From Qipengyuania sp. HL-TH1 (GTDB lineage: Bacteria > Pseudomonadota > Alphaproteobacteria > Sphingomonadales > Sphingomonadaceae), in NCBI RefSeq assembly GCF_036365825.1, contig NZ_CP142675.1, forward strand, positions 1,736,001 to 1,800,000: a stretch of DNA of 64,000 nt. The letters are read 5' to 3'. Under the pieces are notes generated by a model. It did not search any database. It saw only the letters and a program-made list of their open reading frames with translations, and was not told the DNA's origin. Shown here in pieces: positions 36,860-45,351 of this stretch. Numbering within the stretch: the stretch's first letter is position 1; each line of letters opens with the position of its first letter. The translations under genes and the position numbers were made by a program.

Positions 36860-37609
36860 CTAGTCTCCGCTTCGGTAAAAACTGTAGTCGGGCAGCGAGT
36901 GGAACGCGCTTTTCAGCGCATCGCCCCAACTCGACGAGATTGCCTGGAAATATGGATCGTCATGATTGACCCGGTGTTCGTGCTTCGGTTCGAATACATC
37001 GCGTTCGATGACCTGCAGGTCGAGCGGCAGCCCGACCGAGAGATTCGCCTTGAGCGTCGAATCGAAGCTGACCATCAGCAATTTGACCGCATCTTCGAGG
37101 CTCATCGTGCGGTCGTAGCCGCGGATGATGATCGGGCGCCCGTATTTGGTCTCGCCGATCTGGAAGAAGGGCGTGTCGTGGCTGGCCTCGATGAAATTGC
37201 CTTCGGGATAGACCATGAACAGGCGCGGCTCCATGCCCGCGATCTGCCCCGCGACGATGATCGAGGCGGTGAACCGGCCCCGCCCCTTCACCCCGTTGGC
37301 CTCCTGCCGGTCGGCGATGATCGTGCGCAGCAGCTTGCCGATTTCGGTCACGACCTGGAACATGGTCGGCGATTGCAGGATGATGTTGTCGCGCTCGTCG
37401 GGTTCTTTCATCCGTTCTTCGAGCTGGCTGATCACTGCCTGCGTGCTGGCGAGATTGCCCGCGGTCATCACCGTGATGATCCGCTCGCCCGGCACATTCC
37501 AGGTGAACATCTTGCGAAACACGGAAATGTTGTCGACGCCCGAATTGGTGCGCGTATCGCTCATCAAGACGAGTCCGGTGTCGAGCACCATTCCCACACA
37601 ATAGGTCAT
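36860..37609 (-). CDS. Anbu-type proteasome-homologue peptidase
   Basis: 249 residues, an N-terminal-nucleophile hydrolase of the Anbu (ancestral beta subunit) group. MTYCVGMVLDTGLVLMSDTRTNSGVDNIS places the nucleophile Thr at position 2 after Met removal, followed by the proteasome-like SDTR block. NVPGERIITVMTAGNLASTQAVI, the equivalent of the Lys33 region, and SIIVAGQIAGMEPRLFMVYPEGNFIEA match the family. ATG at 37609 was preferred to the longer 37819 frame because it exposes this Thr. It is the last gene of the ATP-grasp/alpha-E/transglutaminase/Anbu run. Confidence 0.93.
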   Translation of the reverse strand: MTYCVGMVLDTGLVLMSDTRTNSGVDNISVFRKMFTWNVPGERIITVMTAGNLASTQAVISQLEERMKEPDERDNIILQSPTMFQVVTEIGKLLRTIIADRQEANGVKGRGRFTASIIVAGQIAGMEPRLFMVYPEGNFIEASHDTPFFQIGETKYGRPIIIRGYDRTMSLEDAVKLLMVSFDSTLKANLSVGLPLDLQVIERDVFEPKHEHRVNHDDPYFQAISSSWGDALKSAFHSLPDYSFYRSGD

Positions 37610-37631
37610 CGTATTCGTCCTCTCGGCAGTT

Positions 37632-38447
37632 CTATTGCTGCACTTGCTGCTGTTCGACCGCGACATCGACCTCGAGTACGGTCGAGGTGGTCCCGAAACT
37701 GATCCCGGTGACCGGCGCGGCATCGCGGTAATCGCGCCCCGTGGCGACGCGCACATAACGCGCATCGGGGCTGATCCCGTTGGAAATATCGAAGCCGACC
37801 CAGCCCAGTTCCGCGACATAGGCTTCCGCCCAGGCGTGGCCCGCTTCCTGGTCGATCCGGTCGTTCATCATCAGGTAGCCGCTGACATAGCGCGCCGGGA
37901 TGCCCAGCGACCGGGCAATGCCGATGAAGATATGCGCATGGTCCTGGCACACGCCATTGGCGGCGGCGAAGGCTTCTTCGGCGATGGTGCGGGAATGCGT
38001 GGTCCCGGTCTTGTATTCGACCCGCTCGAGTATGCCTGCGGACAGGCGGTGGAGCATGTCGAGCCGGCTTTCGTCCTCCCGGCCCATTTCCGCGGCCAGC
38101 TTGCGCATGCCCGGGCCGGGCTGCGTCTGCCCGGTCTGCCCGAGGAAGCTCCAAAGCGGCAGGTGCCCGGCGTGGCGCCCGATGACGCCCGCATGATCAT
38201 GCGTATCGACCGTCCCGCGGCAGGTCACCGTGACATCGCGCGCGCCGGTTTCGACCGCGACCAGCGTCACCGTGTTGTGATGCTGGTCCTCATAGGTGAG
38301 TTCGGGATGCGCGTGCTCGTAATCCATGTGCCATTCGAGGATTTCCTGCCCCTGCGTTTCCTTGGGTGTCAGCCGCAGGCGCTGGAGGCCGTGGATCACC
38401 GGCGTATCGAAGCGGTAACGGGTGGTATGGCGGATCGAGAGGCGCAT
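37632..38447 (-). CDS. Transglutaminase-like cysteine peptidase
   Basis: 271 residues. An N-terminal beta domain (RLSIRHTTRYRFDTPVIHGLQRLRLTP) precedes the transglutaminase/papain-like core. The catalytic triad is visible as Cys167 (NGVCQDHAHIF), His204 (GHAWAEAYV) and Asp220 (GFDISNG). The ATG overlaps the alpha-E stop by one base (TGATG). In Anbu clusters this family is expected to act as an amidase/peptidase on the product of the ATP-grasp enzyme. Confidence 0.94.
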   Translation of the reverse strand: MRLSIRHTTRYRFDTPVIHGLQRLRLTPKETQGQEILEWHMDYEHAHPELTYEDQHHNTVTLVAVETGARDVTVTCRGTVDTHDHAGVIGRHAGHLPLWSFLGQTGQTQPGPGMRKLAAEMGREDESRLDMLHRLSAGILERVEYKTGTTHSRTIAEEAFAAANGVCQDHAHIFIGIARSLGIPARYVSGYLMMNDRIDQEAGHAWAEAYVAELGWVGFDISNGISPDARYVRVATGRDYRDAAPVTGISFGTTSTVLEVDVAVEQQQVQQ

Positions 38448-39391
38448 CAGGCAAGGAACCGATAGTCTTTGGCGATCGCAACCCCGATCGCGGCGTTGGA
38501 GGCCATGAAATCGACGAGGAACTCGTGCAGTCCCTGTTCGAACACGTCCTCGATAGTCAGATCGGCAATCCGCGTATCGGCGTCGCGCATCAGCGTGTTG
38601 CTGGCGCCCTCCCGGCCATGCAGCCGCGCCAGCGCGGCAAGATTGGCGCGCAATTCGGAATGGCAGAAGGCCAGGCTGCGCGGGAAGCAATCGTCGAGGA
38701 TGAGGAATTCGCAGATACCGCGCGCATCGATCTGGCCCGCATTGAGCCAGCGATAGGCGCGATCGCCCGAAACCGAGCGCAGCACCTGGTCCCATTGCCC
38801 CGTATCGAGGCTCGACCCGACATAGGAGAGCGAGGGCAGCAGCAGATAGTATTTGATGTCGAGGATGCGCGCGATGCTGTCGCCGCGTTCGATGAAGGTG
38901 CCCGCTTGCGCGAAGTGATAGCCTTCGTCGCGCAGCATCGAGCCTTCCATCGCGCCATGCGCCAGCGTCCCGGCGCGCCGGATCGTGGCCACCGTGTCGA
39001 GTACGCGGTTCTCGCCTACCGGACGGGACAGCTGTTCCTGCGTCTCCAGCCAGTTCTCGTTGATCGCCTCCCACAATTCGCCGCTGATGGCGTTCCGCGC
39101 GAGCCGCGCATTCTGGCGGACCTGGCCGAACATGGCGAGGATCGAGGAGGCATTGTCCTTATCGCGCAGCATGTAATTCCACGCCTGTACGCCGGTATAG
39201 CTTGCATGCTTGGCTTCGTAGCCCGCGCGTTGCCCGGCGGTGGCAATGACCGAGCGCCATTCTTCTTCCGCCGTGACCAGATCACGGGTCAGCGCCATGC
39301 GCAGCCCGGCATCGAGCAGGCGCGCGGTGTTCTCCGCCCGCTCGAGATAGCGGAACATCCAGAACAGGCCATTGGCGGTCCGGCCGAGCAT
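38447..39391 (-). CDS. Alpha-E domain protein (DUF403)
   Basis: 314 residues, an all-helical alpha-E protein. MLGRTANGLFWMFRYLERAENTARLLDAGLRM is the diagnostic N-terminus, and AMEGSMLRDEGYHFAQAGTFIERGDSIARILDIKYY is the second signature. It overlaps both neighbours by TGATG. Alpha-E proteins always accompany CP ATP-grasp ligases; their biochemical role is not established. Confidence 0.94.
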   Translation of the reverse strand: MLGRTANGLFWMFRYLERAENTARLLDAGLRMALTRDLVTAEEEWRSVIATAGQRAGYEAKHASYTGVQAWNYMLRDKDNASSILAMFGQVRQNARLARNAISGELWEAINENWLETQEQLSRPVGENRVLDTVATIRRAGTLAHGAMEGSMLRDEGYHFAQAGTFIERGDSIARILDIKYYLLLPSLSYVGSSLDTGQWDQVLRSVSGDRAYRWLNAGQIDARGICEFLILDDCFPRSLAFCHSELRANLAALARLHGREGASNTLMRDADTRIADLTIEDVFEQGLHEFLVDFMASNAAIGVAIAKDYRFLA

Positions 39392-40818
39392 CAGTCCTTG
39401 AGCACCCAGGTATCCTTGGTGCCGCCCCCCTGGCTCGAATTGACCACCAGCGAATCCTTCTTCAGCGCGACGCGCGTCAGCCCGCCGGGGGTGATGTCGA
39501 TCTTGTCAGGGGAAACCAGCACGAACGGGCGCAGGTCGACATGGCGCGGGGCGAGCCCCTTCTTGGTGAAGATCGGGCAGGTGGACAGCGCCAGCGTCGG
39601 CTGGGCGATATAGTTCTCCGGCCGCGCGACGAGCTTCTTGCGGAAGGCCTCGAGTTCCTTTTTCGAGGCGGCCGGGCCGATCAGCATGCCGTATCCGCCC
39701 GATCCGTGGACTTCCTTGACCACCAGCTCGGCGAGATTGTCGAGCACGTATTTGCACGATTCCTCGTCGGCGCAGCGATGCGTCTCGACATTGGGCAGCA
39801 GCGGTTTCTCGCCGGTGTAGAATTCGACGATTTCGGGCATGAAGGAATAGATCGCCTTGTCGTCGGCCACGCCCGTGCCCGGGGCATTGGCGATCGTCAG
39901 GCGGCCCGCGCGATAGACGTCCATCAATCCCGGCACGCCCAGCACGCTGTCCTCGTTGAAGGTCAGCGGATCGAGGAATTCGTCGTCGACGCGGCGATAG
40001 ATCACATCGACCGGGTGATAGCCGCGCGTGGTGCGCATCGCCACACGGCCGTCGATCACGCGCAGGTCGCTGCCCTCGACCAGCTCGGCACCCATCTGGT
40101 CGGCAAGGAAGGCGTGTTCGAAATAGGCGGAGTTGTAGATTCCCGGGGTCAGCACCGCGACCGTTGGCTTGCCCCGCGTACCTTCGGGCGCGCAGGCGGC
40201 GAGGCTCTTGGCCAGCCGGCGCGGGTAATCGGAAACCTGTTCGACCGGGACGCGCATGAACAGTTCGGGGAACATCGCCATCATGGTTTCACGGTTTTCG
40301 AGCATGTAGCTCACCCCCGAGGGGGTGCGCGCATTGTCTTCGAGCACGTAGAACTCGTCCGCCCCGGTGCGCACCAGGTCGATCCCGACGATATGCGTGT
40401 AAATCCCGCCGGGCGGCGTGAAGCCGACCATGTTCGGCAGCCAGGCCTTGTTGTTGCGGAACAGGCGTTCGGGGATGCGGCCCGCGCGGATGATCTCCTG
40501 CCGGTGATAGAGATCATGCATAAAGGCGTTGAGCGCGGACACGCGCTGCTCGATCCCGCGCGACAGCTTGCGCCATTCGGCGGCGGTAATCACCCGCGGC
40601 ACCATGTCGAACGGGATCAGCCGTTCCTCGGCTTCGCCATCGCCATAGACGTTGAAAGTGATGCCGGTCTTGCGGAAATTGGTTTCGGCTTCGGCGTGCT
40701 TGCGCCGCATGAGGCCATTGTCCTGCCCGTCGAACCAGTCGCAATATCCTGAGTAGGCCGGACGTACCCCGCCATCGGGCTGGTACATTTCGTCGAAGTA
40801 AGCGGTATCGCCGGTCAT
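39391..40818 (-). CDS. Circularly permuted type-2 ATP-grasp ligase
   Basis: 475 residues. This family (DUF404/DUF407) is predicted to form peptide or amide bonds using ATP. Landmarks are FDEMYQPDGGVRPAYSGYCDWF, FNVYGDGEAEERLIPFDMVPRVI, IYTHIVGIDLVRTGADEFYVLEDNARTPSGVSYMLENR, and VVKEVHGSGGYGMLIGP, the Gly-rich ATP loop. It is the first gene of the Anbu run, with 57 nt to the upstream hydrolase gene. The substrate is unknown. Confidence 0.94.
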   Translation of the reverse strand: MTGDTAYFDEMYQPDGGVRPAYSGYCDWFDGQDNGLMRRKHAEAETNFRKTGITFNVYGDGEAEERLIPFDMVPRVITAAEWRKLSRGIEQRVSALNAFMHDLYHRQEIIRAGRIPERLFRNNKAWLPNMVGFTPPGGIYTHIVGIDLVRTGADEFYVLEDNARTPSGVSYMLENRETMMAMFPELFMRVPVEQVSDYPRRLAKSLAACAPEGTRGKPTVAVLTPGIYNSAYFEHAFLADQMGAELVEGSDLRVIDGRVAMRTTRGYHPVDVIYRRVDDEFLDPLTFNEDSVLGVPGLMDVYRAGRLTIANAPGTGVADDKAIYSFMPEIVEFYTGEKPLLPNVETHRCADEESCKYVLDNLAELVVKEVHGSGGYGMLIGPAASKKELEAFRKKLVARPENYIAQPTLALSTCPIFTKKGLAPRHVDLRPFVLVSPDKIDITPGGLTRVALKKDSLVVNSSQGGGTKDTWVLKD

Positions 40819-40875
40819 AATCCCCCAGGGGCGCCCGGCACCTCGCGCGCCTTGCTCCTACAACAGACTACGCGT

Positions 40876-41643
40876 TTACCCGCGGTCCAGTTCCGAAAGC
40901 ACCGCTTCGACCGCCTCGTGGGTCAGCACGAAACCCATGTGCGAACAACGCAGTGCGCGTGCGCGGTCCCGCTCGCCGGGCTTGCCGCAGGCGGCGCGGG
41001 GACGGACGACGCCGTCGCGCGGGCTCCACATGGCGACCGTTTCGACCGGGGGCTTTTCATGCACCACGGCGTCGATTTCGGGTTCGTCGACCCGGTGGCC
41101 GGCAATCGCCTGATAGGCGCGCCAGCCATTGTTCGCGCGCGGGCTGCCCGAGAAGGGCGAGCCCATGGTGACGACCTTGGCAACCTTGTCGGGATGCGCC
41201 TTGGCCAGTTCGCGCGCCATCACTCCGCCCAGGCTCCACCCGACCAGGTGGATCGGCTCGCCCGAACGGCGATAGATATCGACGAGCCGCCGCTCGACCT
41301 TGGCGAAGCTTTTCTCGGTGGCGCCCAGATTGTAGCCGAGGCCCCATTTCTTGGCTGTGTGACCGGCGCGTTCGAGCTTGCGCGCCATCCAGCGCATGCG
41401 GATCGGATGCGCGCCGAAACCGGGCAGCAGCATCACGGTCTTGGGATTCGCCGCGGGCGCGATTTCCAGCGGGCGTCCCACCAGCCGCCGCAGCGGTTCG
41501 AGCGGCCAGAGAAGCTCGCGCAGCAGCAATTGCCAGCGCGGGCCGCTGATATCGTCGGGGCAAGGCTCGGCCGCGAGCGCCCAGCGGCGGGCCAGTTCCT
41601 CGCGATCGATAAGACGCGTGTCTTTGAAGGGTAACGTTGCCAT
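40876..41643 (-). CDS. Alpha/beta hydrolase, lipase-like
   Basis: 255 residues. The nucleophile elbow is GWSLGG at residues 135-140; the oxyanion strand reads TVMLLPGFGAHPIRM, and an Asp (MWSPRDGVV) and a His (CSHMGFV) complete the triad. It resembles triacylglycerol lipase or esterase families without a signal peptide. It lies upstream of and co-oriented with the Anbu run, 57 nt away, so it may be co-transcribed. Confidence 0.88.
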   Translation of the reverse strand: MATLPFKDTRLIDREELARRWALAAEPCPDDISGPRWQLLLRELLWPLEPLRRLVGRPLEIAPAANPKTVMLLPGFGAHPIRMRWMARKLERAGHTAKKWGLGYNLGATEKSFAKVERRLVDIYRRSGEPIHLVGWSLGGVMARELAKAHPDKVAKVVTMGSPFSGSPRANNGWRAYQAIAGHRVDEPEIDAVVHEKPPVETVAMWSPRDGVVRPRAACGKPGERDRARALRCSHMGFVLTHEAVEAVLSELDRG

Positions 41644-41698
41644 CGCTCTGTAATAATGCGCGATGGGCCGATTGGCTCCCGAATTGATGCCCGGTCGT

Positions 41699-42241
41699 TT
41701 AACCGTCGCAGTCGCCGATCCGTTCCTGCGCGCTGGTCATCGTCATCGTCATGGTCCGGCCGTCGGGACCTTCGGCATCGACGGTCATGGTCATGTCGGA
41801 GGACGTCTCGCTACCGGTGCCCTTCATGGTCATCCGGGCCATGCCCTGCCCTTCGGCATTGCAGTTCATGATCGCATCGATCTGGCCGCCGGCGGCATCG
41901 AATTTCTCGAATGTGCATTCGTCATTGTCCTGCGCCTGCCTCGCCATTTCCTCGAAACCCTTGTCGGCTTCTTCCTGCGTCAGGCAGTATTCGTGAACCT
42001 GCGGTCCCTGATCGAACATGCCGCGCATCATGTCCTGCACCTGCTGCGGGGCGTCGGGGATGTCGATATCGACGAATTCGACCGTGGCGCGGTACTGGCC
42101 GGGCTGCGGCCTGACCATGTCGGCGGATTTCGCCGCAGCTTCGGCCATCGAGATCTCGCCATCGCCGTCGGCATCGGCGGACGTGTCCCCGCAGGCGGCA
42201 AGGGTGAGGCTGGCGGCGATGATCAGGGCGGTATGGCGCAT
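41699..42241 (-). CDS. DUF3617-type lipoprotein
   Basis: 180 residues from ATG 42241. A signal peptide ends in lipobox LAAC (IIAASLTLAACGD), followed by an EF-hand-like acidic stretch (DADGDGEIS). The DUF3617 body has MVRPQPGQYRATVEFVDIDIP, HEYCLTQEEADKG, and C-terminal Met/Thr-rich beta strands (MTMKGTGSETSSDMTMTV). The function of DUF3617 is unknown. It is divergent from uvrB. Confidence 0.82.
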   Translation of the reverse strand: MRHTALIIAASLTLAACGDTSADADGDGEISMAEAAAKSADMVRPQPGQYRATVEFVDIDIPDAPQQVQDMMRGMFDQGPQVHEYCLTQEEADKGFEEMARQAQDNDECTFEKFDAAGGQIDAIMNCNAEGQGMARMTMKGTGSETSSDMTMTVDAEGPDGRTMTMTMTSAQERIGDCDG

Positions 42242-42339
42242 GGAAACTCTCTCCGAATAGATGGCTGCAAGGCTAGCAGCCGCGCGCCGCGGGGCAAGCA
42301 CCGTTGCACGCGCCAGTGCCGTTCCCCATATGTGCGCGC

Positions 42340-44526
42340 ATGAGCGAACTGATCATTCGAAGAGGATTGGACGAGCCGGACACCACCGGCGAGTTCGTCC
42401 CCCACAAGCCTGCGCGCCCCGAAAAATCGATGGGCGGCAAGGCGTTCAAGCTGGTCAGCGAATATACTCCATCGGGCGACCAGCCGACCGCGATCGCCGA
42501 ATTGAGCAGCGCGGCCAAGGACGGCGACCAGACGCAGGTGCTGCTGGGCGTGACCGGGTCGGGCAAGACCTTCACCATGGCCAAGGTAATCGAGGAATTG
42601 CAACGGCCGGCGCTGATCCTCGCGCCGAACAAGATCCTCGCCGCGCAGCTCTATGGCGAGTTCAAGAGCTTCTTCCCCGAGAACGCAGTCGAATATTTCG
42701 TCAGCTATTACGACTATTACCAGCCCGAAGCCTACGTCCCGCGCAGCGACACCTATATCGAGAAGGAAAGCAGCGTAAACGAGGCGATCGACCGGATGCG
42801 CCATTCGGCCACCCGCGCGCTGCTCGAACGCGACGACGTGATCATCGTCGCCTCGGTTTCGTGCCTCTACGGTATCGGTTCGGTCGAAACCTATTCGGCG
42901 ATGATCTTCGACATCAAGAAAGGCGAAGCGGTCGACCAGCGCGAGCTGATCCGCAAGCTCGTCGCACTGCAGTACAAGCGCAATGACGCCGCCTTCGCGC
43001 GCGGCAATTTCCGCGTCCGCGGCGACAGCCTGGAGATCTTCCCCAGCCACTATGAAGACATGGCGTGGCGGATCAGCTTCTTCGGCGACGATATCGAGGA
43101 AATCAGCGAATTCGATCCGCTTACCGGCAAGAAGGGCGCCAGCCTCGACAAGGTGCGCGTCTATGCCAATTCGCACTATGTGACGCCCGGGCCGACGATG
43201 AAGCAGGCCGCGGAGGCGATCAAGTTCGAGCTCGCCGAGCGGCTCAAGGAACTGCACGAGGAAGGCCGCTTGCTCGAAGCGCAGCGGCTCGAGCAGCGGA
43301 CCAATTTCGATCTCGAGATGATCGCCGCCACCGGCAGCTGCGCGGGGATCGAGAACTACAGCCGCTTCCTCACCGGTCGCCTGCCGGGCGAACCGCCGCC
43401 GACATTGTTCGAGTACCTGCCCGAAAACGCGCTGCTGTTCGTCGATGAAAGCCACCAGACGGTGCCGCAGATCGGGGCGATGTCGAAGGGCGACCACCGC
43501 CGCAAGATCACGCTCGCCGAACATGGTTTTCGCCTGCCCTCCTGTATCGACAACCGCCCGCTGCGGTTCAACGAATGGGACGCGATGCGCCCGCAGACCT
43601 TCGCGGTTTCGGCCACGCCGGGCACGTGGGAGATGGAACAGACCGGCGGCGTCTTCGCCGAACAGGTCATCCGCCCCACCGGGCTGATCGACCCGCCGGT
43701 CGGCATCCGCCCGGTCGAGGACCAGGTCCAGGACTGCATCGAGGAATGCAAGAAGACCGCCGCCAAGGGCTATCGCACGCTGGTCACCACGCTGACCAAG
43801 CGGATGGCGGAGGATCTGACCGAATTCATGCACGAGGCGGGCGTCAAGGTCCGCTATATGCACTCTGATGTCGAGACGCTCGAACGCATCGAGCTGATCC
43901 GCGACCTGCGGCTGGGCGTCTATGACGTGCTGGTGGGGATCAACCTGCTGCGCGAGGGGCTCGACATTCCCGAATGCGGGCTGGTGTGCATCCTCGATGC
44001 CGACAAGGAAGGCTTCCTGCGCAGCGAGACCAGCCTGATCCAGACCATCGGCCGCGCGGCGCGCAATGTCGACGGGCACGTGATCCTCTATGCCGACCGC
44101 ATCACCGGCAGCATGGAACGAGCGATGGCGGAAACCGACCGCCGCCGCGAAAAGCAGAAGGCCTATAACGAGGAACACGGCATCACGCCGCAGACGATCC
44201 GCCGCCAGATCGCCGATATCGTCGCGCATACCGCGTCGCAGGACGGGGTCACGGTCGATACGGGCGATGACGAGCGCAACAATCTCGTCGGTCACAATCT
44301 GCGCGCCTATATCGAGGACCTCGAGAAACGCATGCGCACCGCGGCGGCCGATCTCGAATTCGAGGAAGCCGGCCGCCTGCGCGACGAAATCCGCCAGCTG
44401 GAGAACGACGAACTCGGTCTCGGCGATAGCGAGAAGAAGGCGCCGCGTGTCGGCCGCAGCGATGCGGGCCGCCCGGGAACGCGCAAGACCCGCTATGGCA
44501 AGACGCAACGGAAGTTTGGCAAGTAA
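42340..44526 (+). CDS. uvrB: Excinuclease ABC subunit UvrB
   Basis: UvrB verifies DNA damage and guides UvrC in nucleotide excision repair. Walker A is GVTGSGKT at residues 70-77. The beta-hairpin is [12 protein letters not shown] with [18 protein letters not shown], Walker B is LLFVDESH, and helicase motifs V/VI appear as [16 protein letters not shown] and [13 protein letters not shown] motif lies near the C-terminus ([19 protein letters not shown]). Length 728 fits. ATG 42340 was chosen; 42304 is weaker. Confidence 0.98.
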   Translation: MSELIIRRGLDEPDTTGEFVPHKPARPEKSMGGKAFKLVSEYTPSGDQPTAIAELSSAAKDGDQTQVLLGVTGSGKTFTMAKVIEELQRPALILAPNKILAAQLYGEFKSFFPENAVEYFVSYYDYYQPEAYVPRSDTYIEKESSVNEAIDRMRHSATRALLERDDVIIVASVSCLYGIGSVETYSAMIFDIKKGEAVDQRELIRKLVALQYKRNDAAFARGNFRVRGDSLEIFPSHYEDMAWRISFFGDDIEEISEFDPLTGKKGASLDKVRVYANSHYVTPGPTMKQAAEAIKFELAERLKELHEEGRLLEAQRLEQRTNFDLEMIAATGSCAGIENYSRFLTGRLPGEPPPTLFEYLPENALLFVDESHQTVPQIGAMSKGDHRRKITLAEHGFRLPSCIDNRPLRFNEWDAMRPQTFAVSATPGTWEMEQTGGVFAEQVIRPTGLIDPPVGIRPVEDQVQDCIEECKKTAAKGYRTLVTTLTKRMAEDLTEFMHEAGVKVRYMHSDVETLERIELIRDLRLGVYDVLVGINLLREGLDIPECGLVCILDADKEGFLRSETSLIQTIGRAARNVDGHVILYADRITGSMERAMAETDRRREKQKAYNEEHGITPQTIRRQIADIVAHTASQDGVTVDTGDDERNNLVGHNLRAYIEDLEKRMRTAAADLEFEEAGRLRDEIRQLENDELGLGDSEKKAPRVGRSDAGRPGTRKTRYGKTQRKFGK

Positions 44527-44603
44527 TTGATATAATTAGAATTTATTTTTTCCTGTGGGGACAACCTCCGCATGCCGGTTGCGACTCGGGCTTTTCTGCT
44601 CTC

Positions 44604-44623
44604 ATTGGATAGCTGCATCCAAT
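44604..44623. promoter_or_regulatory. Inverted repeat, candidate HigA operator
   Basis: ATTGGAT-AGCTGC-ATCCAAT is a perfect 7-bp inverted repeat 11 bp upstream of the toxin start, overlapping its ribosome-site region. Such palindromes are typical autoregulatory operators of higBA loci. An AT-rich promoter-like stretch with TATAAT is at 44531-44536. Confidence 0.5.
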
Positions 44624-44634
44624 CTGAGGCGGCC

Positions 44635-44916
44635 ATGATCGAAACGTTTCGCAGCGAGGAAACCCAACAAATATGGGTTGGACGGCGCAGCCGGAAGCTG
44701 CCCGCGGACATCCAGTCACGTGCGCTCTCGAAACTTTCAATGATCGATGCGGCCGAAACGTTGGAAGATCTCAAACTTCCGCCAAGCAACCGTTTGCACG
44801 AATTAGCTGGTGACCGAGCCGGGCAGCATTCGGTTTCAATTAACATGAAATGGCGTATATGTTTCCGCTGGAAAAACGGAAATGCTTACGATGTCGAAAT
44901 CGTCGACTACCATTGA
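44635..44916 (+). CDS. higB: HigB-type RelE-superfamily toxin
   Basis: 93 residues. It matches the HigB family of ribosome-dependent mRNA endonucleases: MIETFRSEETQQIWVGRRSRKLP, SKLSMIDAAETLEDLKLPPSNRLHELAGDRAGQHSVSINMKWRICF, and DVEIVDYH at the end. The Arg in WRICF and the His/Tyr near the C-terminus suit catalysis. The antitoxin gene overlaps its 3' end by 35 nt. Base composition here is less GC-rich than the surrounding genes, fitting acquisition by transfer. Confidence 0.92.
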   Translation: MIETFRSEETQQIWVGRRSRKLPADIQSRALSKLSMIDAAETLEDLKLPPSNRLHELAGDRAGQHSVSINMKWRICFRWKNGNAYDVEIVDYH

Positions 44917-45208
44917 GAGCGACTGGCTGCACATCCCCCATGCGGGCGAATTGCTGGTCAGCGAATTCATGGAGCCACTGGAGCTCGAAATACCCGCTGT
45001 GGCCCAAGCCATCGAGGTCGAATCTGCGCGTCTGCAGGCACTGATCGATGGAAGCGAAAGAATTGACGGTGAACTCGACCTGCGCCTTTCACGCTATTTC
45101 GGGATGTCCGAAGGGTTTTTCATGCGTCTCCAGACCAGCGCCGATCTTCGTGTTGCGAAACGCGCGCTGAATGGCGAGTTGGATCGCATAGCACCCCGTG
45201 CCGCCTGA
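44882..45208 (+). CDS. higA: HigA-type HTH antitoxin
   Basis: 108 residues with an XRE-type helix-turn-helix. The HigA signature reads HAGELLVSEFMEPLELEIPAVAQAIEVESARLQALIDG followed by LDLRLSRYFGMSEGFFMRLQ. The toxin-first order is typical of higBA. The start may be 44882 or the ATG at 44891. It is expected to neutralise HigB and repress the operon. Confidence 0.9.
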   Translation: MLTMSKSSTTIESDWLHIPHAGELLVSEFMEPLELEIPAVAQAIEVESARLQALIDGSERIDGELDLRLSRYFGMSEGFFMRLQTSADLRVAKRALNGELDRIAPRAA

Positions 45209-45351
45209 ACCAGCGCGCCGTTCGTCGAGCGTGAACGCCGCTCGTCCGGTTACGCTTGACCCTCCCGCTTACGGATGATGCGCGAAGGCGAGCCGTGACC
45301 ATGTGCGGCATTCGAGGTCCGCTGCAGCGGACGAAACAAGGGATTTACTCG

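Noticed and set aside
42223..44508. 761-codon minus frame opposite uvrB
   Set aside because: Shadow of uvrB with no motif of its own.
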